A DNA stretch of 64,000 bases from Rhizobium leguminosarum bv. viciae USDA 2370 (lineage in GTDB: Bacteria > Pseudomonadota > Alphaproteobacteria > Rhizobiales > Rhizobiaceae). Below are positions 41,490-48,699 of this stretch, piece after piece. A model generated the notes under the pieces. That model was not told the origin of the DNA, did not search any database, and worked only from the letters and a program-made list of their open reading frames with translations. The stretch covers positions 349,275 through 413,274 of the forward strand of contig NZ_MRDL01000047.1 of assembly GCF_002008365.1 (NCBI RefSeq), written 5' to 3'. Within the stretch, counting starts at the first letter, position 1. Each line of letters opens with the position of its first letter. A program made the translations under genes and the position numbers.

Positions 41490-42788
41490 TTAGTTTTCCC
41501 CGCGAACTCGCATCATCTGCCGAAAGGCGCGCCGCTTGAGTGCAGGCATCGCGTTGATGATGCGCATCACGCCGCGCATGACAGCGAGCTGAAGTCTGCC
41601 GACAATCGGCCGATGGGCCAGATCGCCGGCATCCATCTGCTTTTTCGATTCTCGGACTGCTTCGGTACTGTAGCGAAGCATCTCGACTTCGTAGGCATGT
41701 ATGGCTTCGACGAGCGGCTTTCGTCCCTGGTCCGCTTCGACCAGCATGCGTCCAAGCAGAGCGGCGTCGCGAAGCGCTGTATTGGCGCCCGCGCCTCGTC
41801 CGGGTGTCATCGTATGGACGGCGTCACCGAGCAAAGTGACATTCGAACTCGTCCAAGGCGTCAGCGGGACCGAGGTCCTCACCTTGATATCGCGGATCGT
41901 CGACGGCTCCGTCATGCGGATCAGAGTACGCAAATGCGGATGCCAGTCCCGAGCGAGCTCCAGCCCCAGCTCTCTCAATTGTTCGCCGCTCAGGCCGGCC
42001 GGATCCCGCGGGCAATTCTGCCGAGCGCCCCATATGCCCCAGCCGATGCTGTCCTCGTCGAGTGCCTCGACGAAATCCGGCCAACGAGCAGCGACACTAG
42101 GGTCGCTTCGGCTGTCGACGAACTCGAGCGAGTGAATGATTGCGCCGAAGCCCATCGGTGCCATAATCAGCGACATGCCTTTGAACATTTTGTCCGACAG
42201 CAGAGCTTTCGTCTCGACCGTCATAGGAATTTTGCCCCCGAGCGATACGATTCCGGTGTCTTCCAAACGCGCTTCCGGCAAGCGTTGCCTGCGTACCGCG
42301 GAGTTCGTGCCGTCAGCGCCCACCAGCACATCTCCCGTCGCGAGGCTTCCATCCTGAAAGCTGGCGGTGACCGACCCGTCGGCGTTATTTGAGTAACCTT
42401 GAAGCGCTTTCCCGAAGAAGACGTCATCTTCAAGTCCCCTGAGCAGAACCCGCCTCAGCGTCTTTCGAATAACATTCCTTTCATCGTCGAGAGCGTTCGG
42501 GCCTGCATCATCGATATCGAAGCTCAGCACTTCGCCCAGCTGTTCAGTGAGCATGTTGAAATAGCGCGGCGACCTGGCGCAGGTGGCGACATAGAGATCG
42601 TAGAGTTCACCGGGGATACAGGCTTTCAGCGCTCGGCTTCCAGCCGGGCTGATGCCAACGCGATAACCACCGCTGTTGGTGTTCGGCGCAAGGTCGCGCT
42701 CATACACCGCTATGCAAACCCCAGCCTGCTTAAGCAGATGTGCGAGTGCTAGACCGCCAGTCCCGGCGCCGATAATCAAAACCTTCAT
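41490..42788 (-). CDS. FAD-dependent monooxygenase (aromatic hydroxylase/TetX-like)
   Basis: 432 residues. The FAD motif VLIIGAGTGGLALAHLLKQAG is at the N-terminus, DVLVGADGTNSAVRRQRL near 160, and VTLLGDAVHTMTPGRGAGANTALRDAALLGRML near 310. That is the class A flavoprotein hydroxylase layout, which includes phenol and salicylate hydroxylases and TetX. It follows a PadR regulator by 4 bp, so the pair is probably a self-regulated module against or for an aromatic compound (inference). Confidence 0.9.
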   Translation of the reverse strand: MKVLIIGAGTGGLALAHLLKQAGVCIAVYERDLAPNTNSGGYRVGISPAGSRALKACIPGELYDLYVATCARSPRYFNMLTEQLGEVLSFDIDDAGPNALDDERNVIRKTLRRVLLRGLEDDVFFGKALQGYSNNADGSVTASFQDGSLATGDVLVGADGTNSAVRRQRLPEARLEDTGIVSLGGKIPMTVETKALLSDKMFKGMSLIMAPMGFGAIIHSLEFVDSRSDPSVAARWPDFVEALDEDSIGWGIWGARQNCPRDPAGLSGEQLRELGLELARDWHPHLRTLIRMTEPSTIRDIKVRTSVPLTPWTSSNVTLLGDAVHTMTPGRGAGANTALRDAALLGRMLVEADQGRKPLVEAIHAYEVEMLRYSTEAVRESKKQMDAGDLAHRPIVGRLQLAVMRGVMRIINAMPALKRRAFRQMMRVRGEN

Positions 42789-42792
42789 GGTG

Positions 42793-43413
42793 CTAATCCT
42801 GGTCGAGTTTGGGGTCGATGGAGAACTTGGCGGCGATCTGCCTCAGCCACTCCTGTGTCCAGGTAATGCGCTGGGCGCTGAGGTCCCCGACAACGCTGTT
42901 GACCCAGGACAATTCGGTTGCGTGAAGCACTCGGAGATATTCCATCTCGAGAAGGAAGAGCCTTGGAACGGCCTGCGCTTCCTGCAGGACTTCGTCTATC
43001 CGGCGAAGTTCTGACTCGATGGCTTTTGCTCTGAGCTCAAGCTGGCTCGCCACATCATCAGGCGTAAGCAGAGGAAGAAATGACATGGCTGCGGGGAATT
43101 CCGGATATTCCCGCGTTAAGGTCGACAATATCGCCCGCATCCATTCCAGCGCGATCTCGCGGCCCTTCTCGGTTATCTCGTACACGGTCCGCTCGGGACG
43201 CTTGTCATCCCGAACTGTTTTCTGCGGGGTGATCAAACCCTCGCGTTCGAGCCGCTGGATTGTTTGATAAAGGCTCGCCCTCTGCGTGACATTGATCACC
43301 TCGTCCTTGCCGCGCTCCTTGATGAGTCGCTGCATTCGGTACGGATGCAGCGGTTCTTCCATGAGCATTGCAAGGACGGCGAGCGCGATTGGAGAGCGTT
43401 TGATCGTTTTCAT
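42793..43413 (-). CDS. PadR family transcriptional regulator
   Basis: 206 residues from the ATG at 43413 (MKTIKRSPIALAVLAMLMEEPLHPYRMQRLIKERG); an in-frame start at 43449 would run through the operator-like palindrome. The winged-helix PadR domain (SLYQTIQRLEREGLI, PERTVYEITEKGRE) is followed by a C-terminal helical dimerisation region. PadR proteins usually repress neighbouring detoxification genes and release DNA on binding phenolics or drugs. A perfect palindrome lies 13 bp upstream of the start. Confidence 0.92.
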   Translation of the reverse strand: MKTIKRSPIALAVLAMLMEEPLHPYRMQRLIKERGKDEVINVTQRASLYQTIQRLEREGLITPQKTVRDDKRPERTVYEITEKGREIALEWMRAILSTLTREYPEFPAAMSFLPLLTPDDVASQLELRAKAIESELRRIDEVLQEAQAVPRLFLLEMEYLRVLHATELSWVNSVVGDLSAQRITWTQEWLRQIAAKFSIDPKLDQD

Positions 43414-43425
43414 AGTAATAGTGTT

Positions 43426-43446
43426 ACTAGTTATTTTATAACTAGT
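43426..43446. promoter_or_regulatory. Perfect palindrome upstream of padR gene (candidate PadR operator)
   Basis: ACTAGTTAT (43426-43434) and ATAACTAGT (43438-43446) are perfect 9-bp arms around TTT. A smaller repeat, AGTAA/TTACT (43414-43428), overlaps its edge and abuts the start codon. This is the usual position of an autoregulatory operator. Confidence 0.7.
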
Positions 43447-43575
43447 CAACGCGGTAACCAGGGGCGTTGGCTCCTGGACAGGCGCCGGCTGGATCTATGG
43501 CCGTGAATCCGAGGGGCGAGCGCATCCAACCAATTCCAAAGCGCAAGTTTCAGCTTTAAGGTGACAACGTTGGAA

Positions 43576-43593
43576 ATTTCATACGACTGTCAC
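43576..43593 (+). promoter_or_regulatory. Candidate PhoB box upstream of phnM
   Basis: ATTTCAT, then ACGA, then CTGTCAC: two 7-mers with 4-bp spacing, the layout of the PhoB box (CTGTCAT-N4-CTGTCAY). The second half is perfect and the first matches 4 of 7. It lies 57 bp upstream of the phnM ATG. Confidence 0.5.
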
Positions 43594-43649
43594 GAAGCGG
43601 TTCTATCCGCTGCGGTTTGTCAATCTCGGATGCGGTCAGGAGAAAGCCC

Positions 43650-44819
43650 ATGTGGCTCAGCAATTTCACCCTCGTTCTCCCAAACGAGGTGGTGAGTGAA
43701 GGTTCCGTGCGTGTTGAGGATGGCGCCATCGCCGAGATCAGGCCGGAGCCGGTCGCCGGTGCTGCCATCGATGGCGGCGGGCGGCTGCTGATGCCCGGAT
43801 TCGTCGATCTGCACGGCGACATGATCGAGCGCGAGATCGCCCCACGGCCAAACGCGACGATGCCGATCGATTTCGGCATCCACGAACTCGACAAGAAGCT
43901 TGCCGCCGCCGGTGTCACGACGGCGTTCGCCGCCGTCTCCTTTGCGACCGAGAGCGTCTACGGCCATGTCCGTTCGCTGGAGACCACCTCCGCAGTGATC
44001 GAGGGCATCAATCGCTTGCGGGATGATCTGCTGATCGATCACCGCGTTCACGCCCGTTACGAAATCACCAATGTCGGGGCAGCTCCCGCGCTTGAGCGCC
44101 TGCTGAATGCCGACCAGATCGACATGGTCTCCCTGACCGACCACACGCCGGGCCAGGGCCAGTACAACAACCTGCAGAGCTACATCCTCAGCATTTCCGA
44201 GCGCCGCGCCATCTCCGAGGACATGGCCGCGGAGATCGTCGCCAAGCGCATCGCCATGCGCAACAATCCGGACATCGAGGCCAAGCTGAAGGAGATCGTC
44301 GCGCTGTCGCTGAGGCACAAGCTGTCGCTTGCCTCACATGACGATGACAGCGTCGAAAAAGTCGCCGAGATGCACGATCTTGGCGTCACCATCAGCGAGT
44401 TTCCCGTCACCGCAGCTGCAGCGGAAGAGGCGCGCCGCCGCGGTCTCTGGACGCTGATGGGTGCGCCGAACGCGCTGCGCGGCCAGTCTATGTCGGGCAA
44501 TCTCAGCGCGCTCGACGCCGCCAAGGCCGGGCTGCTCAGCGTCATCGCCGCCGATTACCATCCGGCTGCCTTCGTGCCCGGCATCTTCAAGCTTGCCGAC
44601 ATGGTGGAAGGCGGCCTGCCGGCAGCCGTTGCCATGGCGACCGGCAATGCGGCCCGTTCCGCCGGCCTGTCGGATCGCGGCGAGATCGCCGTCGGCCAGC
44701 GCGCCGATCTCGTCGTGGTCGAGCCGGGCGATATCAATCGCATCCGCGCCACCTTCCGCGCCGGTCGCTTCGTCTACAGCGACGGCACCCTCCATCCGTT
44801 AAGGGCTTTGGCGGCTTAA
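43650..44819 (+). CDS. phnM: Alpha-D-ribose 1-methylphosphonate 5-triphosphate diphosphatase
   Basis: 389 residues from the ATG at 43650, preceded by CAGGAGA; an in-frame start at 43617 adds an unconserved tail. An amidohydrolase-fold enzyme of the carbon-phosphorus lyase pathway that removes pyrophosphate from the triphosphate intermediate. Motifs: MPGFVDLHGDMIERE near 50, VSLTDHTPGQGQYNN near 170, SLASHDDDSVEKV near 225 and SVIAADYHPAAF near 300. No other phn gene is in the window. Its stop overlaps that of purN, which is convergent. Confidence 0.93.
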   Translation: MWLSNFTLVLPNEVVSEGSVRVEDGAIAEIRPEPVAGAAIDGGGRLLMPGFVDLHGDMIEREIAPRPNATMPIDFGIHELDKKLAAAGVTTAFAAVSFATESVYGHVRSLETTSAVIEGINRLRDDLLIDHRVHARYEITNVGAAPALERLLNADQIDMVSLTDHTPGQGQYNNLQSYILSISERRAISEDMAAEIVAKRIAMRNNPDIEAKLKEIVALSLRHKLSLASHDDDSVEKVAEMHDLGVTISEFPVTAAAAEEARRRGLWTLMGAPNALRGQSMSGNLSALDAAKAGLLSVIAADYHPAAFVPGIFKLADMVEGGLPAAVAMATGNAARSAGLSDRGEIAVGQRADLVVVEPGDINRIRATFRAGRFVYSDGTLHPLRALAA

Positions 44820-45487
44820 GCTCGGTCGCCGATGAGCGAAATCAGTTGAGCCTTGGGTGCGGCGGTCGCGGCCTCCGCGCCGACGGCTTTGCCGCCTTCC
44901 ATCGCCACTCGACCTTCGGCAAACAGCCGCAAGGCCTGCGGATAGATCTGGTGTTCGATGGTGAGCACGCGCGCGGCAAGGCTTTCGGCCGTATCGCCCA
45001 AGAGAACCGGCACAGCCGCCTGGCCGATCACCGGCCCCTCATCCATGCCTTCGGTGACGAAATGCACCGTGCAGCCGGCGATCCGCATGCCGGCGTCGAT
45101 CGCCCGCTGATGCGTATGCAGGCCGGGAAATAGCGGCAGCAGGGAAGGGTGGATGTTGAGCATCCGGCCTTGGTAACGCTGGATGAATGTCGCCGTCAGC
45201 AGCCGCATGTAGCCTGCCAGGCAGAGAATATCGGGTTTAAGCTCGTCGAGCGCCGAAAAGATCGCCGCCTCATGCGCATCCTTGCTGGCGTAGTCCTTGC
45301 GGGGAAAAGCGAAGGTGGAAATGCCTTCGGCATCAGCCTTGGCAAGCCCGCCGGCATCCGCCTTATCGGAGATCACCCCGACGATCTCGGCCGGGTAGTC
45401 GGCTGCTTTCGCCGCCGCAACCAGCGCCATCATGTTGGAGCCGCTGCCTGATATGAAGACGACGGCGCGTTTGCGCGGCGAGCTCAT
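44816..45487 (-). CDS. purN: Phosphoribosylglycinamide formyltransferase
   Basis: 223 residues. It transfers formyl from 10-formyl-THF to GAR, step 3 of purine synthesis. Motifs: VVFISGSGSNMMALVAA at the N-terminus, LAGYMRLLTATFIQRYQGRMLNIHPSLLPLFPG near 85-118 with the catalytic Asn/His, and GCTVHFVTEGMDEGPVI with the Asp near 140. It overlaps purM by 4 bp. Confidence 0.96.
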   Translation of the reverse strand: MSSPRKRAVVFISGSGSNMMALVAAAKAADYPAEIVGVISDKADAGGLAKADAEGISTFAFPRKDYASKDAHEAAIFSALDELKPDILCLAGYMRLLTATFIQRYQGRMLNIHPSLLPLFPGLHTHQRAIDAGMRIAGCTVHFVTEGMDEGPVIGQAAVPVLLGDTAESLAARVLTIEHQIYPQALRLFAEGRVAMEGGKAVGAEAATAAPKAQLISLIGDRA

Positions 45488-46557
45488 ATGGCAAGCGTAC
45501 CCTTGTAGACCGTGCCGGCAGCGCCTTCGTCGCGGACGATCATGCGGCCGAGCGTGATGACAGTCTCGCCCTCAGCTTCGAGTGCCTCGGAAACCGCCGC
45601 GACGTTCTCAGCGGCGACGACGGCGATCATGCCGACGCCGCAGTTGAAGGTGCGCAGCATTTCTCTGGATTCGACGCCGCCCGTCTTGGCGAGCCACGAA
45701 AACACCGGCGGAACCTTGACGGCGTCAAGATCGATCTCGGCCGCCAGGTGCTTCGGCAGGACGCGCGGAATATTTTCCGGGAAACCGCCGCCGGTGATGT
45801 GCGCCAGCGCCTTTATGGCGCCGGTCTCACGGATCGCCTTCAGAAGCGGCTTCACATAGATGCGGGTCGGCTCGAGCAGGGCTTCGCCGAGCAGCCGGCC
45901 TTCGGCAAACGGTGCGGCTGCGCTCCAGTCGAGGCCGGACAGTTCGACGATCTTGCGCACCAGCGAAAAGCCGTTGGAATGGACGCCGGAGGAGGCAAGG
46001 CCGAGGATCACGTCACCCTCGGCAATATCGCCTGATGGCAGGAGCTTGCCGCGTTCGGCAGCACCGACGGCAAAGCCGGCGAGGTCGTAGTCGCCGGAGG
46101 AATACATACCGGGCATCTCGGCCGTTTCGCCGCCGATCAGCGCGCAGCCGGCCTCGCGGCAGCCGGCGGCAATGCCGCCGACGATAGCCGCGCCCTGGTC
46201 GGGGTCGAGCTTGCCGGTCGCGAAGTAATCGAGGAAGAACAGCGGCTCGGCGCCCTGCACCACGAGATCGTTGACGCACATGGCGACGAGGTCGATGCCG
46301 ACGGTGTCGTGATAGTCGGCATCGATCGCGATCTTCAGCTTGGTCCCGACGCCGTCATTGGCGGCGACGAGAACCGGATCGGTAAAGCCTGCGGCCTTGA
46401 GGTCGAAGAGCCCGCCGAAGCCGCCGATCTCGCCGTCGGCGCCGGGACGGCGCGTCGAGCGCACCGCCGGCTTGATCTTCTCGACGAGGAGGTTTCCGGC
46501 ATCGATATCGACGCCCGCATCGCTATATGTCAGGCCGTTTTTCCCAGACTGGCTCAT
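45484..46557 (-). CDS. purM: Phosphoribosylformylglycinamidine cyclo-ligase
   Basis: 357 residues. AIR synthetase, step 5 of purine synthesis. Motifs: GLTYSDAGVDIDAGNLLVEKIKP, GGFGGLFDL, VAANDGVGTKLKIA, VNDLVVQGAEPLFFLDYFATG, CALIGGETAEMPGMY and AHITGGGFPENIPRVLP. It is the first gene of purM-purN. A LacI/PurR-like palindrome lies about 80 bp upstream. Confidence 0.96.
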   Translation of the reverse strand: MSQSGKNGLTYSDAGVDIDAGNLLVEKIKPAVRSTRRPGADGEIGGFGGLFDLKAAGFTDPVLVAANDGVGTKLKIAIDADYHDTVGIDLVAMCVNDLVVQGAEPLFFLDYFATGKLDPDQGAAIVGGIAAGCREAGCALIGGETAEMPGMYSSGDYDLAGFAVGAAERGKLLPSGDIAEGDVILGLASSGVHSNGFSLVRKIVELSGLDWSAAAPFAEGRLLGEALLEPTRIYVKPLLKAIRETGAIKALAHITGGGFPENIPRVLPKHLAAEIDLDAVKVPPVFSWLAKTGGVESREMLRTFNCGVGMIAVVAAENVAAVSEALEAEGETVITLGRMIVRDEGAAGTVYKGTLAI

Positions 46558-46634
46558 GCTGGTCTCCGATGGCTATTTCAAGCGGCAAACGTGCCGCGTC
46601 ATCTGCCGGTCGCAATTGCATGACAGGGGCGTTT

Positions 46635-46649
46635 ATGCAAGCGTTGCAT
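46635..46649. promoter_or_regulatory. Palindrome ATGCAA-GCG-TTGCAT upstream of purM
   Basis: A 15-bp perfect palindrome, 78 bp upstream of the purM ATG, with the shape of a LacI/PurR-family operator (central CG, NNGCAANCGNTTGCNN). It may control purM on the minus strand or the permease gene on the plus strand. Confidence 0.5.
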
Positions 46650-46710
46650 GGCAAAAGCCCCCAATTTCCCGCGTCTTCCTCCAGCCTTTCGGGGATTTGG
46701 CACGACAGGG

Positions 46711-46739
46711 TTGACCATCTTTGCGCCTGCATCCTATGT
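46711..46739 (+). promoter_or_regulatory. Probable promoter of the AI-2E family permease gene
   Basis: TTGACC at 46711-46716 and CTATGT at 46734-46739 with exactly 17 bp between them, matching the alphaproteobacterial housekeeping pattern (CTTGAC-N17-CTATAT). The gene starts 63 bp downstream. Confidence 0.5.
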
Positions 46740-46802
46740 GCTGAATGGCCGCTCCGGTTCGGGTGCGGCGTTTGGCGGCGGCGAGTGATCAGCGGGGAAG
46801 CG

Positions 46803-47927
46803 ATGCCACAGCATGTCAGCGGCAACAGTCTCAAGCGTCAGATTTTCTTCTGGCTGGTAGTGCTCGTCTTCTTCATCGTCTTCCTTTATGTCTTCAGCTC
46901 GATCCTGCTGCCCTTCATCGCCGGCATGGCGATTGCCTATTTCCTTGATCCGGTGGCTGACCGGCTTGAACGCCTGGGTCTGAGCCGCATGATGGCGACC
47001 ATCGGCATTCTCGTCGCCTTCGTCATCGTCTTCACGCTGGCGCTGATGATCCTCATTCCGGTGCTCATCAGCCAGTTCAACGATTTCGCTCAGCGTCTGC
47101 CGGGTTATATCAGCCAATTACAGCAGTTCATCACGCAGGCGCAGAATTCGCTGCTGCCGGACTGGGTCGAGAACCAGATGGGCACGATCAAGGACAATCT
47201 CTCCGGCATCCTGTCGGAGGGCATGGGCTTCCTCACCGGGCTCTTCGCGCAGATCTGGAATTCGGGCAAGGCGATCGTCGACGTCATATCGCTGCTCGTG
47301 GTCACCCCCGTCGTCGCCTTCTATATCCTGCTCGATTGGGACCGTATGGTTGCCAAGGTCGACCAGTGGATCCCGCGCGACTATGTCGGCGATGTCCGCC
47401 AGATCGCCAAGGAGATCGACCAGGCGATCGCCGGTTTCATCCGCGGCCAGGGCTCGCTCTGCCTCATCCTCGGCATCTATTATGCCGTCGGCCTTTCTCT
47501 TGTCGGGCTGAATTTCGGCCTGCTGATCGGCCTCTTCGCCGGCATGATCAGTTTCATTCCCTATGTCGGCTCGATGGTTGGCCTCGTGCTCGCCATCGGC
47601 GTGGCGCTTGTGCAATTCTGGCCCGATTATCCCTGGATCGGCCTGGTGCTCGTCGTCTTCTTCAGTGGCCAGTTCCTAGAAGGCAACATTCTGCAGCCGA
47701 AGCTCGTCGGCTCGAGCGTCGGCCTGCATCCGGTCTGGCTGATGTTTGCGCTTTTTGCCTTCGGCGCGCTCTTCGGTTTCGTAGGGCTTCTGGTCGCGGT
47801 GCCGGCCGCCGCCGCCGTCGGCGTCCTTGTTCGTTTCGCGCTTTCACGCTACCTTCAGAGTGATCTTTATTTTGGCGGGTCGCTCAGTGGCCGCGCCCGG
47901 AAGACGAAATCAGTTCCCAATGAATGA
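46803..47927 (+). CDS. AI-2E family transporter (PerM/YdiK-like)
   Basis: 374 residues from the ATG at 46803, preceded by GGGGAAG; the longer in-frame extension to 46527 crosses promoter sequence and is rejected. About seven to eight membrane segments: FFWLVVLVFFIVFLYVFSSILLPFIAGMAIAYFLDPVADRLE at the N-terminus, and FGLLIGLFAGMISFIPYVGSMVGLVLAIGVALVQF, a family hallmark, near 250. The family includes TqsA and Na+/H+ antiporters; the cargo is unknown. Its end overlaps hdaA by 8 bp, and the pairing is conserved in Rhizobiales. Confidence 0.9.
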   Translation: MPQHVSGNSLKRQIFFWLVVLVFFIVFLYVFSSILLPFIAGMAIAYFLDPVADRLERLGLSRMMATIGILVAFVIVFTLALMILIPVLISQFNDFAQRLPGYISQLQQFITQAQNSLLPDWVENQMGTIKDNLSGILSEGMGFLTGLFAQIWNSGKAIVDVISLLVVTPVVAFYILLDWDRMVAKVDQWIPRDYVGDVRQIAKEIDQAIAGFIRGQGSLCLILGIYYAVGLSLVGLNFGLLIGLFAGMISFIPYVGSMVGLVLAIGVALVQFWPDYPWIGLVLVVFFSGQFLEGNILQPKLVGSSVGLHPVWLMFALFAFGALFGFVGLLVAVPAAAAVGVLVRFALSRYLQSDLYFGGSLSGRARKTKSVPNE

Positions 47928-48633
47928 CGTGAAGAACGCTGATCCGAAGCGCAAAGCCGGAGAGCAGCTGCCGCTGGTCTTTTCGCACGATGCCGCAAGC
48001 GGGCGCGACGACCTCCTGATCTCGGAGCGTCTTGCCGCCGCCGTTTCGATCGTCGATGCCTGGCCGGCATGGCCATCACCGGTTGTCGTGCTCGCCGGCC
48101 CCGTCGGCTCGGGAAAATCACATCTCGCCCGCATCTGGCGGGAATTGAGCGGCGCCGTCGACATCCATCCCGAGCTTGGCTCGGACGCCGCGGTTGCCGC
48201 CGCCGCCGGCCCGGTGCTGTTCGAGGACGCCGACCGCCTCGGCTTCGACGACAACGCGCTCTTCCATGTCATCAACAGCGTGCGCGAAAACGGCACCAGC
48301 CTGTTGATCACCAGCCGCCTCTGGCCGATGTCGTGGCCAGTTTTGCTGCCCGATCTGCGCTCGCGCCTGAAAGCGGCAACCGTCGTCGAGATCGGCGAAC
48401 CCGATGAGGCGCTGTTGTCGCAGGTGATCGTCAAGCTCTTCGCCGACCGGCAGCTTTATATAGATGACAAACTCGTGCTCTATATCGTGAACCGGATGGA
48501 GCGGTCGCTGAACGCGGCCCAGACGATCGTCGAAAGGCTTGACCGGCTGGCCCTGTCGCGAGGCACCAAAATCACCCGGTCTCTTGCTGCCGAAGTATTG
48601 AATGAATTGGGAAATTCGGAACCGGCCGATTGA
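47920..48633 (+). CDS. hdaA: DnaA-related regulatory inactivator HdaA
   Basis: 237 residues from the ATG at 47920. An AAA+ domain like that of DnaA (VVVLAGPVGSGKSHLARIWRELSG near 53-75; FEDADRLGFDDNALFHVIN near 100), without the DnaA DNA-binding domain. The short N-terminus includes EQLPLVF, which fits the clamp-binding QLPLVF motif used by Hda proteins to dock on DnaN. Hda stimulates ATP hydrolysis by DnaA after initiation. It overlaps the permease gene and is followed by ppk. Confidence 0.88.
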   Translation: MNDVKNADPKRKAGEQLPLVFSHDAASGRDDLLISERLAAAVSIVDAWPAWPSPVVVLAGPVGSGKSHLARIWRELSGAVDIHPELGSDAAVAAAAGPVLFEDADRLGFDDNALFHVINSVRENGTSLLITSRLWPMSWPVLLPDLRSRLKAATVVEIGEPDEALLSQVIVKLFADRQLYIDDKLVLYIVNRMERSLNAAQTIVERLDRLALSRGTKITRSLAAEVLNELGNSEPAD

Positions 48634-48665
48634 CTGTCACAGTTCCGTCGTCAAACTGATATAAT
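48634..48665 (+). promoter_or_regulatory. PhoB box and -10 of the ppk promoter
   Basis: CTGTCAC-AGTT-CCGTCGT (48634-48651) fits the PhoB box (first half 6-7 of 7, second 5 of 7). Eight bp further is a perfect TATAAT (48660-48665), close to the spacing of PhoB-activated promoters that lack a -35. The ppk ATG is 34 bp downstream. The first bases sit directly after the hdaA stop codon. Confidence 0.6.
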
Positions 48666-48699
48666 TGCCTTTGGCGATTGAAAACGGGGTAAGCGGACC

